A DNA stretch of 64,000 nucleotides from Psilocybe azurescens. Lineage: Eukaryota > Basidiomycota > Agaricomycetes > Agaricales > Agrocybaceae. This document shows positions 1 through 12,200 of the stretch, one piece after another; position 1 is the first letter of the stretch, and every line of letters begins with the position of its first letter. The notes beneath the pieces are model-generated. The model ran no database searches, was not told the origin of the DNA, and saw only the letters and a list, made by a program, of their open reading frames with translations. A program made the position numbers and the translations under genes. The stretch lies in the NCBI GenBank assembly GCA_023853785.1, contig JAJIRX010000870.1, forward strand, positions 1-64,000, written 5' to 3'.

Positions 1-668
1 TGGCTCATGGTACAATTACAGCAAGCACGCTCTGTCCCCTTCTAGTTTTCTAACATTTTTTATTGATCTGTGTGTACATAATCTGCCTCGCCCAAATCCA
101 CAACTAATATTCGACCTATTCAGTCTATTTTATACTTTACATTATTCCGATTTAAGCGAATCCCATGGTCCTGAAAAGGTCGTCCATGCGTGGTGCATTG
201 GGTTGGATTATTCATATCTTTGTGAGGAGAGGGTTACCTTATGCGATGTCACACCAATGAATAACATCGGCATACTCGAGTATTTAGTGGAAAACCCATC
301 TACGATGTCTCAACATGATCTGTTAGATAGTAAGTTATCGAAGTGAATTCTAGTGAGAATATTGACAGCACCTGTATGGCAGATTACTCATTCAGAGCCC
401 AGCCTCTCGACATAAGTTTTGGCAACGTAGGCAAAGAGTTGAAATCTTGGTAGGAGAATTGCAGTCCACCGATCCGTTTAAAACCTCGATCTGGAGCTTG
501 GTCTTGCAGAAAAACACTTTTGCAATCTTTCTCCAATTGAGGCGTCGGGTGACGCCTCTGGTAAGACAAGTACCAACAAGTAGGGTATCTCGTCTGTCTT
601 GATATATGGAAGATATCCATTTTTGCCACTGATCAGTAACAGCATAATGAATTGATGATTTAGGACAG
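1..668. other. No clear gene; 3' flank of NACHT gene
   Basis: The stretch is AT-rich. A weak minus-strand open frame at 384-629 shows no recognisable motif and no continuation, so I do not call it a gene. Confidence 0.5.
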
Positions 669-3552
669 TTAAAAATTTGATATCACCAACCCTTGACCTT
701 CTCCTTCCAGATTCCAGCCTTGCATCAACCAATTCGCAACGATCGCGTACCGTTTATCGTCTGGTCCGGCCATCCCATGAGGGGTGAAAAATGAGTCCCG
801 AATTGTTTCAAGTGTTTGTCCAGTTAAAATTCCATATATCAACTGACTTGCGCGCTTCGATTTATGATAAAAATCGAGTGAGTAACGTTCGTCGCAATGC
901 CGCTCGGTTGGAATGACGGGATAAAATTTTGTTTGGAATAACCTGAGGTAAGCAACATTATATCTGGTAGGTTTTCGCGAATATTTTGTGGACATTTTAA
1001 CCAATACGTCCTGATGTATCCAATAAAGAATCTGAAAGAGGACGATGTAACTGGATCAAATTGAGGCGTCTGTGTAAAAGAAAGCTTCAGACCATCAACG
1101 AGCAAGAAAGAAAAAGATATGCGAATAGCAACTAACCTTGGGCACGCATAATAATAGCGCAACAAAGTTGAGGAAGGGCGCTATCTGAAACCACCAAATC
1201 TTTGGCTCGTCGGTACAGTCTAGCAGACATGTCGTTAAGTCTACACTTTGGAGGTAACTGATAAAATTTTCATCTGAGAAAAGGGTGCCGTCGGGATACG
1301 ATAATTCACAATGCGTCGATATTCGTTCAAAAATGTCGGAAATATAATTTCGACGTCGATAGGCTTCAAACCGGAAGTTAATCTTGATAGCTGCTTTCTT
1401 CCGAACTTCGCTCACCTTCAATAAGTCTTCCGCCTTTAATGATGGATGAAGTAAGCGCATCGTGATCATTTCCATGTTTTCCGTAATAGTTGATCCAGAG
1501 GCCTGCCAGTTTAGCGTGTGTACGGGAAGGGTCACAATAGAAAATTTCCAGATTATGCTGCTGGAGTCGATGAAAATTGTTCAGCATATCAGGAAAGGAT
1601 GTATGAAAGAACCCGAGGGACCTCAATTCAGCGGAAGTCTCGAGAGTTACTTGACGGGGGTCTGGTACATTGATGACGGACATTAGAGGTACAAGCAAAA
1701 TTGCACTGTGCCCGGGCGTGAAGCCAAACAGTTTATCGCATAAGCTCATCGACTTGATTTTCTCCCGACCAAAGATAAGCCAACTCATAATTGCTTGAAC
1801 GTCCTCGGTAGCATGTACAGGGACCTGCTTTAGGATATTTGCATACACCGTTTCCAAAGAGTCAATTGGACCGCCACCTACGTCCAAGGACCTAAGGATT
1901 TGTTGTAGCCGTTTGTCTGGTTGGCCAAATGAATCGTCGATGAACTTCACCACAGTATATGCCCAGCTAAAAAGTCCGGCTTTCCGGATAAGCGTGTCTA
2001 TGACTGCCGTCGTGGGCCATTCAGAAAGTTGGTTCAGTTCTGGGTGATTTTCTTTGATCCTCTTGAACGCGGAGGCATAAAGGCTCTCACATCGTCCGCT
2101 CTGGGAGGGCGCCAGATAGCGCCAAAGTTTCCGATGAAGTGAATGCACGCCTAATTGTATATGCATCGCGACTCGAAATAAAAACTCGTAGAGGAAAAGG
2201 GTGGTTCGCGACCAAATCTTTGAGAATCGGAAGGATTTCTTGCTGAGATTGGTCGTCACACTCATCTATCCCATCGACAAGAACCAGCCAGGGTTGATAG
2301 GTGACGGATGGGCTTGCATTGGCAGAAAGTTCGCGCAGAGGAGCGACCACCAACTTTTCCATCTGTTTGGATAAAGCGGAATCAAGTAGAGTTGGATCGC
2401 ATTGCAAAGCAGAAATGACGCGTTCGAACAGGCCTGGAATGGCGATGCATAACTGGTAAGCAATCGTTGCCACAAACTGTAGAACGGAACCAAATCCAAA
2501 GAAGAAAGAAGCGCCCAGCCATCCGTCTTTGTGCACAATATCTGCAACAGTCTGTGCGATAGTGGTTTTCCCACAACCAGCCGGACCGGACATCCACAAC
2601 ATTCTATGAGTATTGTCGGAGTCGTTGAACCAGTTCAAAATTTTCTGGATGACCCTGTCGCGCGTTCCCTCAGTGCACTTTCCCACATTCGTACGAGCCG
2701 AGGAATTATAGCAAGCGTCAAGCGCGCTCCTACCCTTCAACTTATCGATCACTGTAAACATAAATTCAGGGCATACACGCAAAGAAAGTTTAATATGTAC
2801 TTTGGTCTTTTCTAATCATAGCATTTCTAGCTGCAACCTACAAATGTGTTCAGGATTGGAATTAGTACCCTATCTGGGATGCCAGTTAAACGCGATACAT
2901 ACTAAATCTATGGATTTCACCATCTCTGAAAGTTTTACATTAACCTGAAGTTGTGTATGTATCTAACCGAGGTCGGTTAACATGTTGTCAAGACTTAACC
3001 AGGATTTAGAGCGTCTCTACGTACCACGAAACGTTCGGATGCATTTTTCATTTGATTTCGATACTCGTCGATTTCTTTCGTGTGCGATGAATTCAAAATT
3101 TTACTCCAAAAGGTACGCTGTGAATTTTGTCGTTCGGCAAAATTAAAAGCATTTTGCAAGATTCTAGAAGGTGGACTGAGTAATTACGCCCAACAGCGGG
3201 CAATGGACTTCTACCTAATAAGCTCCGTCAGGCTTTCTTCCACTTCGGGTGACATCGTTGGCTGTGAAGTGTTGGCAGCCCAGTTGGAAAGTAATGTTAT
3301 AACGCCTGTAGCATCCTGAACCAAATCGATGAGGGCGGGATTGTCCATGGAGGACTAAATCGTGTCAGATCAGAATGTGGGCCATCAGTAGAAACCGGTG
3401 CTTGATAAGCTCACCTTGACTGTTTCAACGATTTGAATCAAAGTACCAGCTGCAACTTTAAGGTAAGGAAGTGGGGTGAACTGGGTAGCAGAAGCGAGCT
3501 GGGCGATATCAAGGGCAGTTGTTATGATGTCTTGGTCGGCGTACTTCGACAT
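669..3552 (-). CDS. NLR-like NACHT NTPase with a probable HeLo/MLKL-like N-terminal helical domain
   Basis: STAND-type NTPase, the architecture fungi use in non-self recognition and regulated cell death; the function here is inferred. The start at 3552 (MSKYADQD) opens a small exon. After a GTGAGC intron comes SSMDNPALIDLVQDA, and further short exons give a helical region ending NASERFV that resembles four-helix MLKL/HeLo-like domains. The NACHT domain follows: linker VIDKLKGRSALDACY, Walker A GPAGCGKT, and Walker B-like LVLVDGIDEC near 2260-2290. The C-terminal third (EAYRRRNYISDIFERIS and on) is joined by a 52-nt intron near 1400 and has no WD, ANK or TPR repeats that I can see. Two frame breaks, at GGG 2103-2105 and AAA 2079-2081, each disappear if one base is added to the run, giving DDVRAFYASAFKRIKENH. 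A tandem copy lies just upstream. The exact stop is uncertain. Confidence 0.8.
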
Positions 3553-4204
3553 CTTGTGCCAATACAGAACAGGAGTAGTATATGGAAAATTGACCTCTTC
3601 TGATCAAGCGGTTCAAAATGCAGAAGAGTCTTCTGCGATCCATCATTGCAGGCAAAGAAATGCGTGGGAGTTCACATCGACGTATGTAATGTTGCATATT
3701 TATGGGTGCTTCTGCCAGATGCAATGAATAGAGCGCTGGCAGTGGGCTACAGAGGATTGTTCAACAGGGTTCAGTACTGTATGCGGGAAAGCGTTATACT
3801 CAAGAGTTCACCGTGAACAACAGAATCGCACTGACAAGTACTGTAACCTATATCAATCATGGTCATTTGTCAATCCTTTGGTGATTCCTTTCCTGCGATA
3901 AAATCGCAATGGAGAATGTCCAGACACAGTGCATGAAATTGCAATGAACGTATGCGTTTTACACAGAGATTTTATGATAGAGTCGGATATCAGGTCTGTG
4001 CATATGTCACGGCGATAGTTTTAAAGCGGTTTCCGACAAAGTTGTGGGACAAGTTCAAGACGAAGATTTATTTCGAATATGTATATACATAGTTATTAAA
4101 TTTACGTAACATAATATTTTCAGTTTTGCAGTAAATATGTAGTTGGACCCAGCGGGTGGCAGTTGTCCGTCAGGGATTGTTGAAGTTGTGTTGAAGTCTC
4201 AGAG
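3553..4204. other. Intergenic spacer between the two NACHT copies
   Basis: This holds the promoter side of the downstream copy and the truncated 3' end of the other. A minus-strand frame at 4120-4458 only shadows the NACHT copy. No other gene is seen. Confidence 0.5.
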
Positions 4205-6336
4205 TTAATCTCGCCTTTCTGATGTAGGAAGCTCTTCCAACTTGGAGCGGGTAACAACCGCATTGCAGTGAAAATTTTCCACTCGATAACGTTGGAGTCG
4301 AAGTCGATCTTGCAAAAAGTTGGGGAAGGACGCATGCAAGATTTGGAGAGATTTCGTTTCCAGGATATTATGCCCAGAACTTGGCACACGGATAACTGAC
4401 GCAAGATGTGAAAGCAAGATCGTGCTATACTGGGCGTCGAATCCAAACTGACTGTCACATAGGGTTTTCGATTTTGGTTTCTCTTCGCCGAAAATCATCC
4501 AATTAAGTATTGCTTGAATGTCTTCTGAGAAACGGACAGGAATTTGCAGGAGGATTCTCGCGTATACTTGATCCAACATTTCGAATGAAAAGTCGTCCTT
4601 GCTAAGGATGTCCCATAATCTTTCAACGGGATGACTGTGCGGATCTTCTATGTAGTTCATTGCAGCATCTGCATAGATGAAAAGCCCCGCCGATTCCCGG
4701 ACAAGTGTGTCCACGGCGTCCTGCGTAGGCCAGTTGTTCAAGTCTTCTGGAATAGGCCCGTCGGTGAGACATAGAGCCCAGCCCGCATGTTGATCTTTTA
4801 TTCTCCTGAATCTGAATTCGAACACAGTTCTAATGTCCTTTTCGACATCGAAAGCATCAAGAAGTGACATCATCTGTGGTTCCAAATTGGCGAACAGAGG
4901 GGTGAACTTGAGGGTGGCGTTTATCACACGGTCATCTCGACTGCAAAAGAGAAATCGCAAAGGAAAAGGAATATGGTTTAGTACTTCGATGAGAAGTCGT
5001 ATAATCTCTTCTTGGGATTCGTAATCTTCGCATTCATCTATCCCATCTATAATAAGAAGCCACGGATTTCCAATTAGGGAGAGTCCCCTCTATCTAGGTA
5101 GAGTTTTTGTAGGGGTTCGACGACCAATTGTTTAATCTGCCCAAAAGGTGAGTGGAGATCATTCCGACATCGTGTTGCAAGGTAGAGGCGACGCATTCGA
5201 AAAATCCAGGAATGGCTATACATAACTGGTAGGCAATTGTCACCACAAACTGATCCTTGGTCGTTGGCCGGTTTGGAGCAGAGCCAGACCAAAAGAAGGA
5301 AGCCGCAAGACGTCCTTGTTCAGCCAAAATATCGGCGATCGTCTGTGCGATGGTCGTTTTGCCAAAACCCGCAGGACTGTGCATCCATAGCATTCTGCGA
5401 GGATTTTCGAGGTCATTGAGCCAAGTTAGGATCTCCTGGATGATCATGTCTTGCGTTTTCTAGAAACATTTGGCAATGCCATACCGCGCTAAGGAATCGT
5501 GGCTTGCACCCAGCGCGCTTCTTTTTCTCAATCCGTCAAGAACTTGAGCTAGGGGTTAGTTCGTGTAGCAAATGAAGAAGTTCAACGAAACCTTCATCCC
5601 TTCCTCCACTGTTGCTTTGAATTATGATATTGGAGATCTTGGAAAATTCATTAAGTCACGTTCAAATCAAGGGCAAGGATGAAGCTAGGGCATACTTGAT
5701 CAGTGATGTTTTCCAGGTTATCCAGACGTGTGTTTATAGAGTGGTTAACTTGCATATGGGATAATAACTGGGTACAGTCCGCGATTAGTCGCCAGCTTGG
5801 ATACAAGCTGTATATTCTAGCGCACCATAAATTTCTCTTTCGCATGATGCAGTCTAATTCGGCTCTCTTCAATTTTTTGCGTTTGTCTCGGGTGCAAAAC
5901 AAAACTCAGGAGCCGGTGACGAGATAGTTGTTTCTTGATAGACTCGAGTGTATTTTCCAAAATTCTAGAATAGAAACGTCGGAATTTTAATATCGAGAAG
6001 GATAAATGAGTTACGATAAGAGTTCCTTGACGCCCTCGTCAAGTTCTGGTGCAATATTTGGCTTCGACGTCTTGGTGGCCCATGTAGTAAGTAGGAATAT
6101 AACACTTGAAGCTTCCTGTACTAAGGCATTGACGGCATGATTATCTTTTTTCGACGCCTATGGCCCACGTGAGAACACAGACCAATCGTGAGTTGAAGAT
6201 TCTCTTACCTGAATTGCTTCAGCGATCTGAGACAGATCCTTGATGGCTGTTGAGAGATAACGAAGATGGGGTTTTGGGAAACGAGCGTAGTAATGTCCTG
6301 ATCGATAGGCAAGTCTCCGTGAATGAGACTTGTCAT
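4205..6336 (-). pseudogene. Decayed tandem copy of the NACHT NTPase
   Basis: It is collinear with the neighbour at 669-3552. The N-terminal exon from 6336 carries the same DQDI motif and then PHLRYLSTAIKDLSQIAEAIQ in a shifted frame, matching the neighbour's LPYLKVAAGTLIQIVETVK. An exon near 6030-6140 (AVNALVQEASSVIFLL) also matches. The NACHT core runs from 5447: Walker A is SPAGFGKT, with the first Gly lost, followed by WLLIIDGIDEC. Homopolymer frame breaks lie at GGGG 6268-6271, AAAA 5143-5146 and GGG 5077-5079. A TAG at 5462-5460 interrupts the conserved linker just before MIIQEILTW and is not explained by a single added base. The frame ends at 4205 (LEELPTSERRD), so about 200 C-terminal residues present in the neighbour are missing. 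Lost Walker glycine, nonsense codon and truncation together indicate a pseudogene, even if the indels are sequencing error. Confidence 0.72.
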
Positions 6337-6739
6337 CTTATGCTGATAGAATGACGAGACCGGTTGTAATTCAGGAGCTCGTGACACCAACTCAGGCCTT
6401 AGGTTGCGCGATCGTCCAGGGAATTGAGATCATGACCTTCGTGGGAGTTCAAGTCAGATACGAAATACGGCGTGAACGTGAACAAACACACTATTTTTAG
6501 TTCCCATGGTATGTAGGTATCGAGAGTTTAAACAACTTCAAGCATTGCGATCAAATTGTGGCGTTCAATTTACCAAGGAAAACATCAACTTTCTCCTATG
6601 GGTTGGCAGATTGAAGGTTTCAATGCGTTCGAGATATTGTGGGGTAATCTTCCGACGAGCCAAAGTTAAAGATATATTTATACATACAAACGACATCCAT
6701 ATAGTGATACACATACAAGAACTCCTGAAGTATAGTGCC
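6337..6739. other. Intergenic, upstream of the NACHT copy and downstream of RTF2
   Basis: AT-rich spacer. The open frames here (for example 6506-6772 +) lie antisense to the RTF2 3' end and have no support. Confidence 0.5.
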
Positions 6740-7857
6740 CTACGCATACTGTCAAAAATGGAAGATCAGTAAAATGGAACAACGTTGATTGCAAGAAACA
6801 TACCCTCGTAAATGTTCCCATTGTCATAAATGTCTCCTTCCTCTTCGAACCATCACCGTACAAACTTTTCACAGCGGCACTCATATTCGCCTTCCTCTTC
6901 GCCTCCTCCTTCGCTAATTCATTCACTACCGCACGACTTGCACCCGCGATGGCAGGATTGAGACTTGGTCCCGGCAAAGAAGCAGCCTTCTTCGTCGGAG
7001 GCTCACTCTCATCAGGCGACGTGTCGTTCTTTCTCTTCTTCGACTTTTTCTTGGAAGGCTCAAGTAGTCGCTTTCGCTCCAGAGCAAACCGCAGGGTTAG
7101 TTCTTCTTCGGGGATGGATTGAGCTGAATGATGTCGTCGTCAGAATATTTCTTGGCACATTGGGGGCAAAGGCTCAATGGGAGGTTGTCTTTATCTTCTC
7201 CTTCGGCCGGTGGTGAGTCCTTCTCCTTAGGTGAACCAGAGGCCGTGACAGTCTTAAGACCCGCTTGAGAGAAAACGCAGCCGCAAGTGGAAATATAGAC
7301 GAATGGCTGAACCCCGTTCATTTCTTTGAGTGTCAGAGGGCATACAAATTGAGGGCGGTCTGATGAATCGACTGAGGGGTCTGTAGATGCGGATGCGGGA
7401 TTGGGAGCGAGTGTCAGCGTTTTAACGTCCTGTCAACAATTAAGAGCGACGTCAGTAATAAATCAAGATAAGAAATGATGGAGGCGTACCTTTAACGACC
7501 TAATGTGCCCGCAAATCTTCTCCCCATCTCCATAGGCCATTTTATCCAAAAGATATTCTATTATGGCATCTTTGTTGTAAAGCTTGCCAAGGGCACAGGA
7601 TACGGCCGGTTCTTGCAGTTTTCGCTACATGATTAAATGTATGGGTAATTGCTTAAAGTCATTGAATATCGGCGATACCTTTGATAAAGCGCAGAATAAC
7701 CACCTAGCCTTGGTTTGGTTTGCCTTATCGGCTTGTTCAGCCTAGGGACGTATTATGAGACTTGTGTACTGAAATATTGGAGGTTATAAATACGAACCTT
7801 GGGTTTATTCCTTACCAGGTCTCTCCTGTCTGGAATGCTTCCTCCATCATTGCCCAT
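6740..7857 (-). CDS. rtf2: Rtf2-family replication termination factor
   Basis: Nuclear protein with a C2HC2-type RING-like domain. In fission yeast it acts at stalled replication forks and in splicing, and the human homologue RTF2 is removed from stalled forks. The start at 7857 gives the family-typical MGNDGGSIPDRRDLVRNKPK. Introns follow (7742-7797 and two more), rebuilding AEQADKANQTKARWLFCALSK, RKLQEPAVSCALGKLYNKDA and, in the central exon, FVYISTCGCVFS with CPQC. The C-terminus is lysine-rich, then RAVVNELAKEEAK. The last intron (GTATGT...CAG) joins GTFTR to YA-stop at 6740, the usual family end. The frame breaks at GGGG 7110-7113: NPSPKKN-stop becomes NPSPEEELTLRFALERKR if one base is added. 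No GT donor lies between the zinc finger and that stop, so an intron cannot repair it. Divergent from MED21. Confidence 0.9.
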
Positions 7858-8121
7858 GGTGCAGCAGAAGGAAAGGACTGTGAATAAGATGAGTTGATGG
7901 TGGTGGTCAGTGACCAAGTCAAGACGGAGTCAATTTGAGCAGCAATTGACGGATATGTACATAGCATGGATAAGCCCCACAATTCAAACTCCGAACGAAG
8001 TTATGCTCGAAAATGCCTCGGCGCAGCTCCACAACGAGCATTCATAGCAGTTTCAGCGCCCTAAATCTGGTTTGCCAAGTTTCCCATGTTTTATTGAGCG
8101 TTTACGCACTGCCGCAGCGCA
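7858..8121. promoter_or_regulatory. Shared divergent RTF2/MED21 promoter region
   Basis: 264 bp separate the two start codons, so both genes must take promoter elements from this spacer. No TATA box is evident. Confidence 0.55.
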
Positions 8122-8819
8122 ATGCTGCAGGAATTATCGCATATGGACAGGATAACCCAGCTACAAGATGAGATACAACAGGTCAGTGGGAGAGGACCTT
8201 AATGAAGTTATTGAAGCTAATTGAATGTCCTTTCGATGTAGCTTCTCATGATTATGTCGAATACAATTGCCTACCTCACTTCGCGGTCCAATTTTGTCCA
8301 AGTTAGTCCGGAGGTGCCCATAACAAAGCAAAGAAACCCGGAAAAATTTGATCCTCCTGATGTATTTGAAGGTACGCGTTCAACACCATTCAGTACGCGC
8401 TTAGAAGTCGCTTATTTCTCGATGAAGCGAACCAAAAGGAACTGGTTACAGACCTAATAGTCAAGGCGAAACAAATCGAATATCTCATCAATTCGCTGCC
8501 TGAACCTGAACCAGAGGAAGAGCAGGCGCGTTCCTGACGTATATTGGCAACTCAGCTCTATCTACTGACCTGATACCTTAACATTAGGCCCAACGATTGC
8601 AAATTTTGGAAGATGAAATGACACAAGCTAACGCAGAATACATACGCGCCGTTAACCGTGCCAGTAAGGACTTCCATTTCGGCAACTCGCAGTACATCAC
8701 TAATTCTTGTCGACCCCGCAGAGGATCTTCATGCTCAAATATCGGATGTTCTTCGCATGATGCTTGAAGAAACTGATACCCTTTCCACAGAGGATGCCTC
8801 CAAACCTGCCATTATCTAG
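8122..8819 (+). CDS. med21: Mediator complex subunit 21 (Srb7)
   Basis: Small helical subunit of the Mediator middle module, heterodimer partner of Med7, nuclear. Exon 1 (8122-8181) encodes MLQELSHMDRITQLQDEIQQ, where MDRITQLQD is the family's N-terminal motif. Exon 2 (8242-8371) gives LLMIMSNTIAYLTSRSNFVQ and ends at VFE. Exon 3 from 8428 gives ANQKELVTDLIVKAKQIEYL. The next junction is best explained by a GC-AG intron starting at 8526 (CAG|GCGCGT) and ending in a TTAG acceptor before AQRLQILEDEMTQANAEYIR. A final GTAAGG...GCAG intron leads to KDLHAQISDVLRMMLEE and the stop at 8817-8819. The length of about 145 residues fits the family. The ATG at 8143 would also give a normal Med21 start. 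Divergent from RTF2, convergent with UBR1. Confidence 0.9.
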
Positions 8820-9209
8820 GATTCCATTCCATTTCTTCGAACATTATGGTCTTCTACATGTTATCAAATTTTTATTTTGTTGTTTGGGATGGCCTTCAAG
8901 TTCGATATAACGGCCAACATCTGATATGAGAACTCACGAAAGCACACTCCAGTGCGCGTGATGAATGAATTTATTACAGGTTACATTACAGACAAAACAA
9001 ACAGATTGTGTACAAAACATTACGACAGCATTGGAAGTTGGAACCAACAAGGCAAGCGAAGACAGTATATGCGTGCTATAGAAACTGTACAAGAAATTGT
9101 GATATGCTAAATTGTGGATGATTAATCATGTTACAGGATGTGAAAGGTTACAATCTTTCTATATCGTCTTATTGAGGGAGGAACGGGAGGAACGGGAGGA
9201 TTTCTAGGT
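8820..9209. other. 3' intergenic region between convergent MED21 and UBR1
   Basis: It holds the 3' UTRs of both genes. A short direct repeat of a GGAACGGGAG-like unit lies at about 9178-9200. No gene. Confidence 0.55.
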
Positions 9210-12200
9210 TTACAAGGTTTCCCAGCCTCCAGAGTCCATGCTGCTTTCTAATTTTCGTGCAACCATGCTTGGAATGCCATGCGAGAGCCAGGTTTTGCGA
9301 ATCACTTCCCACCTCGCGTGATGCAAAATTGACGTCGGCCACGCCTACTACGTTTCAGACCCAGTCAGAACCAAAAGAAGAAAAAAAGCAAATAATGTGC
9401 ACCGAATCTTACCTCATAGAGAGATCGACTTCACCGTGCGCGTCGAGATAAGGCGAGGCAGTGAATGTGCCGTTGCCAGTGTTAAGATATAGCACCGAAC
9501 ACCTCTTGACACAATAATAAATGCCAATGGTACCACCACATCTAAGTAGATGACATCCATGTTAGGAAACAAAATCGAAGGAATATGTGACGACATACTC
9601 TCGGGTGTGCATATTACACTCTCCGCGATTGTTATAATCTTCATCGATACAGCAACTGCTTTGCAGGCAAACGGTAGTGCCACAAATCAGGCATATAGCT
9701 GCATCAGTCGGGAACGTCTGGCAGTTCATGCACATCAACGCCTTATCTTGACGATTGAAAAGGCTATCCAGCACCAGAGGCAGTCTGGCCAAGCGATATG
9801 TAATAGGATAATCCAAAAGCACGCCACAGTTCAGCTGCGAGGCCGAATGCGAGTGGCCATAATGGGCACACCATCCTGAAAGCGCGTTCTGCAGAGTATC
9901 TTGGTGAGGAAGGTCGGAAAGTGGAGGAATGTCGAGCATAGTCAACAGACGATTGTATTCGCAAACATCGTTAGTGCTGAATATCGGCGTAGGGAATGAG
10001 TGCGGCAGGACTGCACGACAGAGGATGGCCGCTCGACGTAGGAAAGGTAGAGTGAAGGCATAAAGGAGCTTCTCGATCCTCGCTTCGCCAAACGTATCAA
10101 AAGCAAAGGTGGCCGTGTGTTCGAAGACGGGTGAATGCCGGACGACTGACATGAAGAACATACGAACATCGCCGAAGATATCCTCATGAGCCCGTTGTGG
10201 TACAGGGGTGGTGGTATGGCCTCGCGATTTGTTGAGAATATAGACGAGCCCGATAACAGTGCGAGCCAGACATGCATAGTAGGTCAGTACGAGGACATGT
10301 CGAAGCATTTCAGGCGCCACAGCGGCAGTCTCCACCAGTATGGTAAAGGGGTCTCTGAGAAGTAGAGGGTAAGAAAAGGAAGTCAGCGAAGAACGACTCC
10401 ATTCCGGCAGCAGTCTCTTGATGATGGCTTGTCGCACAGCGTCGCGTCCTTCGTCTGGCCGATTCTTGAATTGGAGGGCAACGAGCTTTGTCAAGCAAGC
10501 TAGAAGACCCTTGATCATCCTTGTCTGGGATTCCGAGACCGCATCTACCATCATAATTCCCCTATCAGCGCCTGAGTTTGAGGTATCCACCCCAACACCC
10601 CTCTGGGCGACCTCCATCGCAGCAATGGTATACCCCACCAATTCCTCAGGAAGATAGATCCCAGCACCACGTTCCGATGTCTCTGGTTCCATTCGGTCAC
10701 GGAGATGCCGTGTTTGCTGTGAGATAGATTTGGATACCACCATTACCGTGTCAAGCATCTTTGCCGCATCTGTAGGGTCCAGTCTATCCCTTTCTGCGTT
10801 CTTTCTGACAACAGTTGCATACCCCGAGTCTTGGGCGCTCCAGAACACGAATTCCCCTGTGCCATTACGGAATTGCAGCGAGTCCAGGAGTGGATCGGGC
10901 TTGCTCTTCAGAATATGAATTCCTGCCGCCCTTATCCAATCTGGAAAAGGCACTGGGTTGAGTTGTGTCCGGGTGTCAGGCTGCGTCACAGGTAAAATGA
11001 TGTTGCCCAAGCTTTTACAAAGCGGACAGATGAACTCTTTACGAGGGATGCATTCCGGGTGATTACGCGTAGCCTGCGCTCGATGTCGTTGTCTGATAGA
11101 AACGCTGTATACTTGGAAGCAGTCCAGATGCATCAGGTGACTACAGACGGAACCGTGTAATCCAAATCGCGTATAGTTTTGTGGGAAGCCTTCAAAGTTA
11201 TGAGACGTAGAACGGGCGTCCAATAGGTCTGCTTGCGGAGGTGGAAATGAAGTGGCGATTGGAATACTTGAGGTAACCCCAGGGGAACTCGGGCTTAAGC
11301 TAGCAGTACGATCCATAGAAAGAGGGGCCACTAGAACCTCATTGAGGTAACTGCCTTGTGTGTCGGGATGCCGCCTTATCATTCTACTAGGCTGAACCAA
11401 ACCGAGCGACCCAAACGGTTTGCCAGCAGCGGCACTGGTGCTACTCAAATCTTCTTGACAGACGATGCATGTTCCAAAGGAGACTTCATCATCTTCATCG
11501 GATCCATCTGCGTCAAGCATGCTGGCGTCGCCATCGCCCCCGTCGCTGTCGTCGTCCGAGCCTGAATCCATGCCTTGTCCGAACATGCTCGCGAAACTCG
11601 CTTGTTGCGCTTTCATCTGTAGCATGATCGCTTGTTGACGTTTCTTGGCAGCCTTCTTCCTTTCCTCATCTTTATCGAGGCCAGTAGTCCTTGACCCATT
11701 GCCACCGCCACTCCCGGCCAGTCTCTCTTCGTATCCACGAATTCTTCGCATTTCATCAGGAATCTGGACCTGCATCTTGGCGAAGATCCATTCGACTCGC
11801 GCTTTGTATAGTTTGGCGTATTTTTCGTGCCCTCCGAGCAATGACAACACCTCAACGAGAGTCTTTCCTTCGAATACCTTCTTCGATGCAAGAATGCTGA
11901 ATCCTTTTGGACGTTCAACTACACCCAGCATGATCATATGTAGAGCTTGGTCAAGGATGGCTTCTGCCGAAGGTGGCGATGGTCCAGCACTTCCTGAGTC
12001 AGTGACAACAAGGACGTTCCAAATAGCGTAGAACATGATCTGCATCATAAGATCTCTCTCCCAAACATCGCTGACGCCTTTATAAGGGCCTTCTGTGACG
12101 CCGAAAGGCTTTGGAGTCAAGACCACCTCCCATTCCTTCTTGCCCGTGCGTTTCTCGATCCTCTTCCTCAGCACATTTTCAACTTCCTCTCTCCGATTCC

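Noticed and set aside
1380..1440. Apparent frame change in the C-terminal part of NACHT1
   Set aside because: A 52-nt GTGAGC...GAAG intron joins RLIE to AYRRRNYISD in frame.
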